Source: Bog-756 sp963835465 (GTDB lineage Bacteria; Actinomycetota; Acidimicrobiia; Acidimicrobiales; RAAP-2). Taken from it: 64,000 nt of DNA. Positions 36,179 to 45,353 of the stretch are shown in pieces (the stretch's first letter is position 1; every line of letters begins with the position of its first letter). The stretch lies in assembly GCA_963835465.1 (NCBI GenBank), contig CAWIFR010000003.1, positions 62,001 through 126,000 of the forward strand, written 5' to 3'. A program made the translations under genes and the position numbers. The notes under the pieces were generated by a model that did not search any database, was not told where the DNA came from, and was given only the letters and a program-made list of their open reading frames with translations.

Positions 36179-37309
36179 TCAGAGACCGGCGGACCATGGG
36201 GCACGCTCGCCCGCAGGACGAAGGATTTCTCGAACGTGGCGAGCGATCTCCAGATCCTCGCGGGCACGGACGACCAAGACGGCCGGATGCGATCCTTTCG
36301 AAGAGATCGGGCGATCAGGTGCCCCGTCGGCGTTGGCGGAGGAGTCCAGGCTCACCTGCAGAAGGCCAAGGCCTCCACAGACGTCGGCTCTCAGCCGAGA
36401 CGATGCTTCACCAGCGCCGCCGGTGAACACCAATCCGTCAAAGCCGTCCAGGCCCACGCACATGGCCGCCACGCTGGTCTGGATCCTGTACACGTAGACG
36501 TCGTAGGCGAGCCGGGCGTCCACGTCGCCGCCATCCATGGCCCTGATCACCTGGCGAAGGTCGCCGGACGTCCCCGAGAGGCCTTTCAGCCCCGACTCAC
36601 GTTCCAGTGCCTCATCCACGTCGTCGACGGAAAGGTGGCCATGACGCTGTACCCAGAGGACCACACCTGGGTCAACACTGCCCGAGCGGGTGGCCATCAC
36701 CAGGCCGTCCATCGGCGTGAACCCCATCGTCGTGTCGACCGACCGGCCCAGAGCCACCGCGGCGAGCGAGGCACCTGCCCCGAGGTGGGCCGTGACCAGC
36801 CGCAGTTCGTCACGGGGCCGTCCAATGAGGTCAGCAGCCCTTCGGCTGGCCCAGGAATGACTCAGCCCATGGAATCCGAAGCGCCGGATGCCCCACCGAT
36901 GGCGCCAGTCTCGGGGGATCGCGTAGGTGGAGGCCTTGTCGGGCAGATCGGCGTGGAACGCCGTATCGAAGCAGGCCACCTGGACGAGGTCTGGACTCAG
37001 CGTTCGCAGGGCGTGGATCGCCGCCAGGCCCTGGGGGTTGTGCAGAGGTGCCAGATCGGCAAGTTCCTGAAGGACCGCATCCGCTCGATCATCCAGGACC
37101 GTGGGCCCGACGAAGGCGGAGCCACCGTGCACCACACGATGGCCCGCCACGCCGATGTCGGGGCTCTCGCCGAGGAAGTCGGCCAATGCGGCCGCCAACT
37201 CCCCAGAGGCAAGTCGCGGCAAGGACTTCGACACCACCAGCTCGTCCGAATCGTCAAGAACGCTCAGCTTCAGGCTGCCGGACCCTGCGTTGACGACGAG
37301 GATGTTCAC
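36179..37309 (-). CDS. ackA: Acetate kinase
   Basis: A 376-residue ASKHA kinase, slightly shorter than the usual 395-400. The N-terminal LVVNAGSGSLKLSVLD is the acetokinase signature, GHRVVHGG the second, FDTAFHADLP and RRFGFHGLSHSWAS the substrate and catalytic blocks, and HLGAGASLAAVALGRSVDTTMGFTPMDG the phosphate loop. It makes ATP and acetate from acetyl-phosphate. It is divergent from phosphoketolase (77 bp between starts), the enzyme that makes acetyl-phosphate here. No phosphotransacetylase is present, so this is the phosphoketolase-acetate kinase pairing. Confidence 0.9.
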   Translation of the reverse strand: MNILVVNAGSGSLKLSVLDDSDELVVSKSLPRLASGELAAALADFLGESPDIGVAGHRVVHGGSAFVGPTVLDDRADAVLQELADLAPLHNPQGLAAIHALRTLSPDLVQVACFDTAFHADLPDKASTYAIPRDWRHRWGIRRFGFHGLSHSWASRRAADLIGRPRDELRLVTAHLGAGASLAAVALGRSVDTTMGFTPMDGLVMATRSGSVDPGVVLWVQRHGHLSVDDVDEALERESGLKGLSGTSGDLRQVIRAMDGGDVDARLAYDVYVYRIQTSVAAMCVGLDGFDGLVFTGGAGEASSRLRADVCGGLGLLQVSLDSSANADGAPDRPISSKGSHPAVLVVRAREDLEIARHVREILRPAGERAPWSAGL

Positions 37310-37386
37310 TCGCCCACCTTGCCAGATCTGACGGTGCCCGTCCCCTTGATGAGCAGTTATCTTGCCGCCCGTCGAAGGAGTTGCCG

Positions 37387-39796
37387 ATGACCGGGTTCGG
37401 CGATTCGCACCCAGCTCGCACGGTGGATGATGAGCTGCATCAACTCGACGCGTATTTCCGTGCGGCCAACTACCTCACCGCGGGTCAGATCTATCTGATG
37501 GACAACGCGCTCCTTCACCGGCCTCTCATCGCCGAGGACGTCAAGCCCAGACTGCTCGGTCACTGGGGAACGAGTCCCGGTCTCAATTTCCTCTACGCGC
37601 ATCTGAGCCGCTCCATCAAGGCACGGGACCTCAATGCCATCTTCGTCTGTGGACCAGGGCACGGAGGTCCAGCGATCATTGCCAATACCTGGCTCGAGGG
37701 CACCTACAGCGAGCGCTTCCCCCACGTGGGACGCGACGGAGCGGGCATGGCACGTCTCTTTCGCCAGTTCTCCTTTCCCGGGGGCATCCCGAGCCACTGC
37801 AGCCCCGAGACTCCGGGGTCCATCCACGAGGGCGGTGAGCTCGGGTACGCGCTTAGCCACGCCTTTGGGGCCGCGTTCGACAATCCCGAACTTGTAGTGG
37901 CCTGTGTGGTGGGCGACGGCGAGGCCGAGACCGGCCCGGCGGCGGCCGGATGGCACTCGAACAAGTTCCTCGATCCGCGCCGTGACGGCGTCGTGCTGCC
38001 GATCCTCCATCTCAACGGGTACAAGATCGCCGCGCCGACCGTATTGGCGCGAATACCCACGCCCGAACTCTTGGCCCTCTTCACCGGCTACGGGTACCGC
38101 CCCATTCTCGTGGAAGGCGGCTTCGGCGGCGAGGAGCCCATGGCCGTCCACCGTCGCATGGCGGCTGCCCTAGAGGGAGCCTTCGCCCAGATCGCTGAGA
38201 TTCAGGAGTTGGCACGTTCCCACGGCTTCCGAGGTCGGCCGGAGTGGCCAATGCTGATCCTCAAGACTCCCAAAGGTTGGACCGGCCCGAAGATGGTTGA
38301 CGGCCTCCCCGTCGAGGGAACGTTCCGATCCCACCAGCTGCCGTTGGCCGGGGTCCGGACCAATCCCGAACACCTCGCCCAACTAGAGGCATGGCTTCGC
38401 AGCTACCGACCCGATGAGTTGTTTGACCAGAGGGGTCGGCCTCTCCGGGTCATCAACGACTTTCCGCCCTCGGGTCAGAGACGAATGAGTGACAACCCCC
38501 ATGCCAATGGTGGTCTGCTTCTGACCGATCTCGAACTCCCCGACTTCTGTGACTACGGCGTTCCCGTGCCGAACCCAGGGACCGTCATGCGTGAGGGCAC
38601 GCACGTACTAGGGGACTACTTCCGCGATGCGATCCGGGCCAATCCATCCACCTTCCGTCTCTTCGGACCGGACGAGACCTCCTCGAACCGGTTGCAGGAT
38701 GTCTTCGAGGTGACCGATCGGACCTGGGACGCCGAGCTGCGACCGGGTGACGACCACCTCGCCGCGGACGGGCGGGTCATGGAGACCCTGTCCGAGCACC
38801 AGTGCGAAGGGTGGCTCGAAGGGATACCTTCTCAGTGGCCGTCATGGGCTCTTCAACTGTTACGAGGCCTTCATCCATATCATCGACTCGATGTTCAATC
38901 AGCACGCGAAGTGGTTAAAGGTGAGCGCTGAGGTTCCATGGCGCCGTCCCATCGCGTCCCTGAACTATCTGCTGTCGAGCCATGTGTGGCGACAGGACAA
39001 CAACGGCTTCTCTCATCAAGATCCCGGCTTCATCGACCACGTGGTGAACAAGAAGGCCGAGGTGGTTCGGGTGTACTTCCCACCGGACACCAACTGCCTG
39101 CTCTCTGTTGCCGATCACTGCCTGCGCAGCCGCAACTATGTGAATGTCATCGTCGCCGGCAAGCAGCCGCAGCACGATTGGCTCACCGTGGATGAAGCCC
39201 TAGACCACTGCGCCCGTGGCCTAGGAATCTGGTCGTTTGCTTCCACTGCTGGGAACTCCCTCCCCGATGTCGTCATGGCCTGTTGTGGCGACATTCCGAC
39301 CCTGGAGACGCTGGCCGCGGTGCAGCTCCTCCGGCAGCACGTGCCAGAACTCAGAGTTCGCGTAGTCAACGTGGTCGATCTCATGCGGCTCGAGCCAGAG
39401 ACGGCACACCCCCACGGCCTTCCGGACCGAGAATTCGACAGTCTGTTCACTCCGAACCGTCCCGTGATCTTCGCCTATCACGGCTATCCGGCACTTATCC
39501 ATCGGCTGACCTACAACCGAGCCAATCACGACAACTTTCATGTCCATGGCTACCGGGAGGAGGGTACGACGACCACGCCATTCGACATGGTCATGCTCAA
39601 CGGTCTCGACCGATTTCACCTGGTCACAGACGTGCTAGACCGCGTCCCCGGCCTCGGTCCCCGGACAGCGACGCTGCGTCAAGCCATGGTAGATGCCGGC
39701 CTCGAAGCTCGCCGCTACGGCCGGGAGCACGGCGAGGATCCACCGGAGATCTCCCAGTGGCAGTGGACCGGGGTGCCGGCCGCCTCGGAGCGTTAG
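37387..39796 (+). CDS. xfp: Phosphoketolase (xylulose-5-P/fructose-6-P), interrupted by a +1 frameshift
   Basis: Two overlapping frames together give a normal-length Xfp of about 802 residues. The first (to 38931) has GHWGTSPGLNFLYAHL, CGPGHGGPAIIANTWLEG, GGELGYALSHAFGAA and the TPP motif VVGDGEAETGP. The second continues from GYLLSGRHGLFNCYEAF with RPIASLNYLLSSHVWRQD and VVNKKAEVVRVYFPPD. The switch lies at 38821-38825, where WLEG is followed by one extra base before the TAC of GYLL. ATG 37387 has a GGAG site 6 nt upstream. The enzyme cleaves sugar phosphates with phosphate to acetyl-phosphate. Outside this one base both halves look fully conserved, so a sequencing error, recent mutation or recoding are all possible. 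Confidence 0.85.
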
Positions 39797-40002
39797 GGCA
39801 TGCCAGTTCGCAGCCGGTGGGCACGGGTCGGCTCCTTGCCCGATCCAACGTCCGAGGGAGTCCGAGGGTTCGGCACCGCAACCACCCCCGTCGCCGGTCC
39901 TCGCAGCGGAGGTCACCCAGGGCACAGGATCAGCTCCGGGAGCGGTTCACCTCCTGCCCGCGAAGACTGCAGCGGCCACGGTTCTCGGTCGACTCCGTCG
40001 GG

Positions 40003-40854
40003 ATGGCCGACTCGGGCGAGTCGAAGAGCGATCCCCCTCTCGCGCAAGTGAGCACACAACGTCGGGAGATTCGGCGCGACCGGCCTAGGAGGCTGGTAAT
40101 CCAAGTTGACCGGTTCGACGCGGCAATCTTCGACATGGACGGCGTGGTGACCGACTCAGCCAAGGTTCATGAGCGGTGCTGGAAGGCCGTCTTTGACAGC
40201 TTCCTTGGCGGTCGGTCGGACCAGAACGAAGAGGGCCTCGCACCCTTCACCGAGGATGACTACCTCCGTTACGTCGACGGGAAGCCCCGTTACGACGGTG
40301 TAGCCAGCTTCCTCGAATCACGGCGGATTTCGTTGTATCGGGGCAGCCCGTCGGATCCTCCCGGACAAGGCTCTGTCTGTGCGCTCGGGAACCTCAAGGA
40401 TCGAGCGTTCGAGGAGGCGGTGGCCGAGGGAGGTGTGGACGCTTTCGCCTCGACAGTGTCGTTCTTGCGCTCACTGAGGTCCTCTGCGATCAAGACGGCC
40501 CTGATCTCGTCGAGTCGCCACGCCAGGGTGCTCTTGGCGACCGCCCGGATCACGGATCTCTTCGATGTGATCGTCGATGGCGTCGATGCCGACCGACTCG
40601 GGCTCGCCGGCAAACCGGATCCGGCCATCTTCCTCACTGCAGCCACGAGACTCGGTGTCTCTCCCGGCCGAGCGGTGGTGATCGAGGATGCTGAGTCCGG
40701 TGTGGAGGCTGGGCACCGGGGAGGGTTCGGGCTGGTCATCGGCATCGACCGGAGCGGTCACGCCGATGCTCTGCGGCGCCACGGAGCAAACGCCGTGGTC
40801 AACGATCTCGGGGAGGTCGCACTGCGCCACGGGACGGGCGGGCCCCGACCATGA
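40003..40854 (+). CDS. Beta-phosphoglucomutase-type HAD phosphatase
   Basis: About 283 residues if ATG 40003 is used. The conserved part starts near VDRFDAAIFDMDGVVTDSAK, where the two Asp of DMD are the nucleophile and acid/base. LISSSRH is motif II, GKPDPAIF motif III with Lys, and VIEDAESGVEAG motif IV. The cap includes FTEDDYLRYVDGKPRYDGV, typical of beta-PGMs paired with GH65 enzymes. It converts beta-glucose-1-phosphate to glucose-6-phosphate. The stop overlaps the GH65 start as ATGA (40851-40854). GTG 40048 is an alternative start. Mycobacterial Rv3400-Rv3401 show the same pairing. Confidence 0.85.
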   Translation: MADSGESKSDPPLAQVSTQRREIRRDRPRRLVIQVDRFDAAIFDMDGVVTDSAKVHERCWKAVFDSFLGGRSDQNEEGLAPFTEDDYLRYVDGKPRYDGVASFLESRRISLYRGSPSDPPGQGSVCALGNLKDRAFEEAVAEGGVDAFASTVSFLRSLRSSAIKTALISSSRHARVLLATARITDLFDVIVDGVDADRLGLAGKPDPAIFLTAATRLGVSPGRAVVIEDAESGVEAGHRGGFGLVIGIDRSGHADALRRHGANAVVNDLGEVALRHGTGGPRP

Positions 40855-41270
40855 GTCTGCCTCTGAGGCGGTCCTCGGAGACCGGCCCGACCGGCGATGA
40901 GGGATGGCTACTCAGATATGACGCCTTCGATCCCGCATCTGAAGGGTTACGTGAAGCACTGTGCACTCTCGGAAATGGCTCCTTCGCCACCCGGGGTGCC
41001 GCACCCGAGGCGGATGCCGACGATATCCACTATCCGGGGACCTACGTTGCCGGTCTCTACAACCGACGAGTGACGAAGGTGGCCGGGCGTACCGTCGAGA
41101 ACGAGAGCATCGTCAACGTTCCCAACTGGCTGCCTCTGAACTTCCGCATCGATGATGGTGCCTGGTTCGACCTGAACGATACCGAGCTACTCGAATACTC
41201 CCAGCAACTCAATCTGCGTCAGGCCACGCTGACGCGGTCGCTCCACGTCAGGACGCGCTGGGGCGGGTGA
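40851..41270 (+). CDS. GH65 disaccharide phosphorylase, N-terminal fragment
   Basis: A 139-residue frame with the GH65 N-terminal beta-sandwich: EGLREALCTLGNGSFATRGA, YPGTYVAGLYNRRVTKVAGR and VNVPNWLPLNFRID. It stops at TGA 41268-41270 after HVRTRWGG, where the family continues with a TRIDQRRFVSM-like strand. That strand is found in the next frame beginning at GTG 41267. One base appears missing in the G-rich stretch before the stop. If repaired, the enzyme has about 800 residues, the family norm. Confidence 0.8.
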   Translation: MSLPLRRSSETGPTGDEGWLLRYDAFDPASEGLREALCTLGNGSFATRGAAPEADADDIHYPGTYVAGLYNRRVTKVAGRTVENESIVNVPNWLPLNFRIDDGAWFDLNDTELLEYSQQLNLRQATLTRSLHVRTRWGG

Positions 41271-43252
41271 CCCGGATCGATCAGCGTCGCTTCGTAAGCA
41301 TGGCTGACCCGCATACGGCGTGCCTCGAGGCGACGTTGTCCCCGGAGAATTGGTCGGGCACCCTGACAATTCGGTCAGGTATCGATGGACGTGTTTCCAA
41401 TGCTGGCGTCGCTCGCTACAGGCAATTCGACGAGCACCATCTCGGCGGCGTGAACACGCACGTCGTCGACCAGGAGACCATCGGCCTCACCGGCCGCACC
41501 AGTCAGTCGGATGTGTGCGTCGCCCAAGTGGCGAGGATGCGAGCCTACGGCGCCAAGAGCCTGATCGACGTCCCGCATCGGGTCGTCGTCGAATCCCGGT
41601 CCATCGCACACGAGATGTCAATCGACGCCGAGCCGCTGAAGACAGTCACCGTCGAGAAGGTCGTCACGCTCTTCACGTCCAGAGACCGTGCCATAAGCGA
41701 TCCCCTTGCTGAGGCATCCCGCCGGAACGGACTAACTGGGTCGATTGCTGAGCTCCTTGAGGATCACCTGCGGGAGTGGGACAGCCTGTGGAGGCGTTTC
41801 CCGCTCGACATCACGGTTGATGGCGGCGAGACCCAGTTGGCGCTGCGCCTCCACATCTTTCATCTGCTCCAGACCACGAGCCGACACGCGCGCGACCTCG
41901 ACGTCGGCATACCCGCTCGCGGCCTCCATGGTGAGGCCTACCGCGGTCACATCTTCTGGGATGAGCTCTTCATGGTTCCCTATCTCAACCGGCACTATCC
42001 CGAACTGGTGCGGACGCTTCTGATGTACCGCTACCGACGGCTCCCCGAGGCTCGGTCGGCCGCGCTCCAGGCTGGCTTCAAGGGGGCCATGTATCCGTGG
42101 CAGAGCGGCAGCAATGGGCGAGAAGAAGCACAGACCCTGCATCTGAACCCACTCTCGGGACACTGGCTGCCCGACGCCTCACATCTGCAACGCCACATCA
42201 ATGTGGCGATCGCGTACAACCTATGGCAGTACTTCCAGGCGACGGACGACATCGAATTCATGGCGGACTTCGGCGCGGAGATGCTCTTCGAGATCAGCCG
42301 GTACTGGGCCAGTGCCGCAGTGTTCGATCCGTCGCTGGGCCGCTACGTGATTGACGGGGTGATGGGTCCCGACGAGTACCACGAGGGCTATGTCGGTGCT
42401 TCGGCCCCGGGCCTGAAGGACAATGCCTACACCAACGTCATGGTGGTGTGGGTCTTGTGCCGAAGCCTGGAGTTGGTCGACCTACTGCCACAACCCCAGC
42501 GGAGTGAGCTGATGGCTCGGCTCTCCCTTGACGAAGCCGAGCTGGCACGCTGGGATGACGTGAGCCGGAGAATGCGGATCGTCTTCCATGAGGACGGAAT
42601 CATCAGTCAATTTGACGGCTACGAGGAGCTGACCGAGCTCGATTGGGATGCCTACCGGGAGCGATACGGCGACATCTCACGGCTGGACCGGATCCTGGAG
42701 GAGGAGGGCAATTCTCCCAATGCCTACAAGGCCTCCAAGCAAGCCGATGTCCTCATGCTCGTCTACTTGCTCCCCGCCCGTGATCTGGAGGCGATATTCG
42801 ACAGGCTTGGCTATGGCTCCGGGTCCGACGCCCTCAGTGACTCGATCGACTACTACCTGGCGCGGACCTCACACGGCTCCACGCTGAGCCGCGTCGTGCA
42901 CAGCTGGGCGCTGGTGCACCGCGACCCGCGTCGCTCATGGACCCTCTTCCAACAGGCGCTGCGAAGTGATCTTGACGATACCCAGGGCGGCACCACCCAC
43001 GAGGGAGTCCATCTTGGCGCCATGATCGGCACTGTGGACCTTGTGGAGCGTTGCTACCTGGGCATTGACACTGCCGGCGACAACATCTCGTTCCGCCCAT
43101 CGCTCCCTGCGGAAGTTCGAGTGCTCACCGTCGACATCTGCCACCGGGGACGGTGGTTGAAAATCGCCGTGGCTAGTGGCCAGTTCATCGTTACCGTCTC
43201 GGGCCGGCCCGAAGAACCTGCACGAATTCGAACTGAATGGGGAGACAATTGA
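41267..43252 (+). CDS. GH65 disaccharide phosphorylase, catalytic fragment
   Basis: A 661-residue frame from GTG 41267, overlapping the previous stop by 4 nt (GTGA). It holds the rest of the sandwich, the (alpha/alpha)6 barrel and C-terminal sandwich. HIFWDELFMVPYL, then AMYPWQSGSNGREEAQ, and VMGPDEYHEGY with the general-acid Glu in GPDEYHE are conserved. YKASKQADVLMLVYLL and RTSHGSTLS bind phosphate. It phosphorolyses an alpha-glucosyl disaccharide (trehalose, maltose or kojibiose type) to beta-glucose-1-phosphate, used by the upstream mutase. Coupled translation of two chains is possible but untested. Confidence 0.85.
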   Translation: MTRIDQRRFVSMADPHTACLEATLSPENWSGTLTIRSGIDGRVSNAGVARYRQFDEHHLGGVNTHVVDQETIGLTGRTSQSDVCVAQVARMRAYGAKSLIDVPHRVVVESRSIAHEMSIDAEPLKTVTVEKVVTLFTSRDRAISDPLAEASRRNGLTGSIAELLEDHLREWDSLWRRFPLDITVDGGETQLALRLHIFHLLQTTSRHARDLDVGIPARGLHGEAYRGHIFWDELFMVPYLNRHYPELVRTLLMYRYRRLPEARSAALQAGFKGAMYPWQSGSNGREEAQTLHLNPLSGHWLPDASHLQRHINVAIAYNLWQYFQATDDIEFMADFGAEMLFEISRYWASAAVFDPSLGRYVIDGVMGPDEYHEGYVGASAPGLKDNAYTNVMVVWVLCRSLELVDLLPQPQRSELMARLSLDEAELARWDDVSRRMRIVFHEDGIISQFDGYEELTELDWDAYRERYGDISRLDRILEEEGNSPNAYKASKQADVLMLVYLLPARDLEAIFDRLGYGSGSDALSDSIDYYLARTSHGSTLSRVVHSWALVHRDPRRSWTLFQQALRSDLDDTQGGTTHEGVHLGAMIGTVDLVERCYLGIDTAGDNISFRPSLPAEVRVLTVDICHRGRWLKIAVASGQFIVTVSGRPEEPARIRTEWGDN

Positions 43253-43389
43253 CCTTCTTCCCGGGGAAGCGCAACAGCTGACCCTCTGAGCCCTTTCGCG
43301 TTCGCCCGGAAGCCCGCAGGTACGACACGACCAATTCTTCGGACGCGTGGCCGTCTCCCGGCCTCGGTCGATGCCTGTGTCCCGACGAT

Positions 43390-43857
43390 CTAGGCGGCAC
43401 CCGACCGGGTCGGAGCCCTCTTGGTCGCGGCCTTTGCGACAGGAGCTCGCTGCTTTGTCGCCTTCGCCCGAGAGGGCGCCTTCTTCGTCGCCTTGGTTGC
43501 CGCACGGGAGGCCGTGCGCGGCTTCTGTGCCCGCTTGCCCGCTGACTTGCTGACGGCCGCAACCCGCTTGGTTGCCTTCTGGGTGGTGGCGCGACCCACC
43601 TTCGCAGCTCGGTCGGTCTGCTCGTTGACCGCCTTCAGCACATCGCCGACCATCTTCCGCTGCCCCTTGATCACCCGCTCGGCAAAGTCGAACACGTCAT
43701 CGACCAACCGCTCCACATCATTGGAAATGGGCGGAACGACCTTCTCGGTGCCTTTGCTGATGCCGTCAGCCAGATCTCGGCTCGCTTCGATGATGTCTCT
43801 CTGGGCCCGTTCAATCAGGTCCTCGACCCTGGTCCGTACGTCCTTCGGTGCAGCCAT
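43390..43857 (-). CDS. Histone H1-like protein with basic C-terminal tail
   Basis: A 155-residue protein from ATG 43857 with AAGGAGG 7 nt upstream. The first 80 residues are amphipathic helices (VRTRVEDLIERAQRDIIEAS, DVERLVDDVFDFAERVIKGQ). The remainder is Ala/Lys/Arg/Pro-rich with repeated KATK, AAT and KRAP units ending TKRAPTRSGAA, like the tails of mycobacterial HupB and eukaryotic H1. It probably binds DNA and compacts the nucleoid. It is convergent with GH65. A DosR-like half box lies about 130 bp upstream. Confidence 0.75.
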   Translation of the reverse strand: MAAPKDVRTRVEDLIERAQRDIIEASRDLADGISKGTEKVVPPISNDVERLVDDVFDFAERVIKGQRKMVGDVLKAVNEQTDRAAKVGRATTQKATKRVAAVSKSAGKRAQKPRTASRAATKATKKAPSRAKATKQRAPVAKAATKRAPTRSGAA

Positions 43858-44291
43858 GCCACGTCCTCCTTCTCGCCGAATGCTCGCCACCTCTCACCTG
43901 TGACTCTGCGGCCTCGGGACCGTTTCCGCCAGGGCACAAGGTCACAACCGTCGAGGACCTGCCACGTCAGTGATCGGATGGGTGCCGAAGGGCCCTAGGC
44001 GTTGGCGGACAGCAGTGCGAGGCTAAAGCAACGCGGGAGGACACCGAATGCTGACACAAGCGACCGAGACAGCCGAGACCGTCGGGCGAGGGGCGCTACC
44101 CCGATCCAGTGGGATCCCTCTCCGCCGAGCCGGTCCGTGGGATGAGGCGTCCCGAAATCAGCTCGGTCGATACGATGCGACAAGGCGGACCGGTCCGTGG
44201 GCCCTTGGGCAGAGTTGCACCGGACCTGCTCTCCGTTTTGGCAACAGGCGGACCCGCCCGGGGCAGCAAGGATTGGCCTCTCCGGTGACCA
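43858..44291. other. 434-bp gap, histone-like promoter side
   Basis: TAGGGCCCTTCGGC on the minus strand (43997-43984) resembles the GGGACTTTCGGCC form of DosR-like boxes. An open frame 44048-44308 has GGGAGGA upstream of its ATG but a poorly structured, Arg/Gly-rich translation, and I do not call it a gene. The rest shows nothing recognisable. Confidence 0.35.
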
Positions 44292-45119
44292 GTGTCTCGG
44301 GCAGCTAAGACCCACCGCCACTGGTGGTGGCGGGCCGTGGGGATCTGTGCCGTGCTACTGGTCTTCGGCCTCGGGGTGTTCAGCTACCTCTGGCTAACAG
44401 GAGGCGCTCGACCCCTGGCCCACTCGGTGGCTGTTGAGAGGTTCCGAAAGGCAGTTGACGGGGATCATGCGATCGGGCCTGGACCAGCCCAAGGGGTCTA
44501 CTCCTACCGCGGCTCGGGAACCGAGGCCATTTCGGTGCCACCGAAGTCGCAGTCGGAGGGACCCGAACTGCCAGGAACGGTCATTGACAAGCCCGGAGGG
44601 TGCTTCCAGTTCCGCATCGACTACTCGAATGCCCATTGGCAGAGCTGGACCTACTGCACCCGGAACGGGAACCTGGTCACCTCGTCGAAGGCGGGGTACT
44701 ACCTTTGGGACTTCGTTGCCTTCTCGGTCGACGACACCTCGACCTACGTGTGCCGTCCGGAAATCAGGACCGTGCCTGCCACCGTGCTGATCGGAACCCG
44801 CAGCTCGGTCGCCTGTACCGGATCGAACGACCATCTCTCTACGGGTCCTGTGCACATGTTGGGGAGCTCGAAAGTACTGACCACGTCGACGCTGCACATC
44901 GGCAGCAAGAAGGTCCCGGCGGTACTCATCCAAGAAGACGTCCGATTCTCCGGAGGCCAACAGGGCTCGAATCACGCCGACACCTGGTACTCGGTGGCGA
45001 CCGGACTCCCCTTACGGGGAACTTGGAGCACTGTGGTGTCCACACCATCGCCGGTGGGGGTCTCCACCCTGCGGGCCCACGGTCAATTCTCTTTGACCTC
45101 CACGGTCCCCCGGGATTGA
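44292..45119 (+). CDS. Membrane-anchored extracytoplasmic protein of unknown function
   Basis: A 275-residue protein from GTG 44292. After a basic start (RAAKTHRHWWWR) one hydrophobic helix (AVGICAVLLVFGLGVFSYLW) anchors it. The outside domain is strand-rich with four cysteines (GGCFQFR, TYCTRNG, YVCRPEI, VACTGS) and blocks such as YYLWDFVAFSVDD and WYSVATGLPLRGTWS. The layout recalls lipid- or polymer-binding periplasmic domains, but I recognise no family. Confidence 0.7.
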   Translation: MSRAAKTHRHWWWRAVGICAVLLVFGLGVFSYLWLTGGARPLAHSVAVERFRKAVDGDHAIGPGPAQGVYSYRGSGTEAISVPPKSQSEGPELPGTVIDKPGGCFQFRIDYSNAHWQSWTYCTRNGNLVTSSKAGYYLWDFVAFSVDDTSTYVCRPEIRTVPATVLIGTRSSVACTGSNDHLSTGPVHMLGSSKVLTTSTLHIGSKKVPAVLIQEDVRFSGGQQGSNHADTWYSVATGLPLRGTWSTVVSTPSPVGVSTLRAHGQFSLTSTVPRD

Positions 45120-45193
45120 TCGAAATCCGAACATCCGCTGGTCAGGCACCAATCCCAGCTTGATGAAGGGTGCCACTGGGGCCATGGTGCCTT

Positions 45194-45224
45194 CCGTCTC
45201 CTGTGCTGGAGGCAACGGAGACGG
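45194..45224 (+). terminator. Possible terminator hairpin
   Basis: CCGTCTCC (45194-45201) and GGAGACGG (45217-45224) give a perfect 8-bp stem with a 15-nt loop about 75 bp after the membrane-anchored protein. No U-tract follows. Confidence 0.35.
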
Positions 45225-45268
45225 TACTCGCGGCGCCTGCACGGTTCACTGTCGGAAGCGCTGTGCCT

Positions 45269-45287
45269 AAGGGTCCTTAGGCCCTGG
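45269..45287. promoter_or_regulatory. DosR-like box / palindrome upstream of a small unknown gene
   Basis: GCCTAAGGGTCCTTAGGC (starting 45265) is a palindrome with 8-bp arms and a 2-nt centre. It runs into GGGTCCTTAGGCCC (45271-45284), which matches the mycobacterial DosR consensus GGGACTWWAGTCCC at 11 of 14 positions. It lies about 70 bp before the 45354 start, a normal activator position. Confidence 0.4.
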
Positions 45288-45353
45288 TCAGAAGCAGAGC
45301 CCCCGTCATAGGGTCAAACAGGACAGGTACGAACTGGGAAAGGAAGATCCCCC

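Noticed and set aside
41268..41270. Selenocysteine readthrough of the TGA in GH65
   Set aside because: After the TGA the same frame does not continue the GH65 sequence. Similarity resumes in another frame, so it is a shift and not a recoded stop.
44048..44308. Small gene after a GGGAGGA site
   Set aside because: The translation is disordered, rich in Arg/Gly/Pro, and overlaps the start of the membrane-anchored protein gene. A chance ribosome-binding site is likelier.
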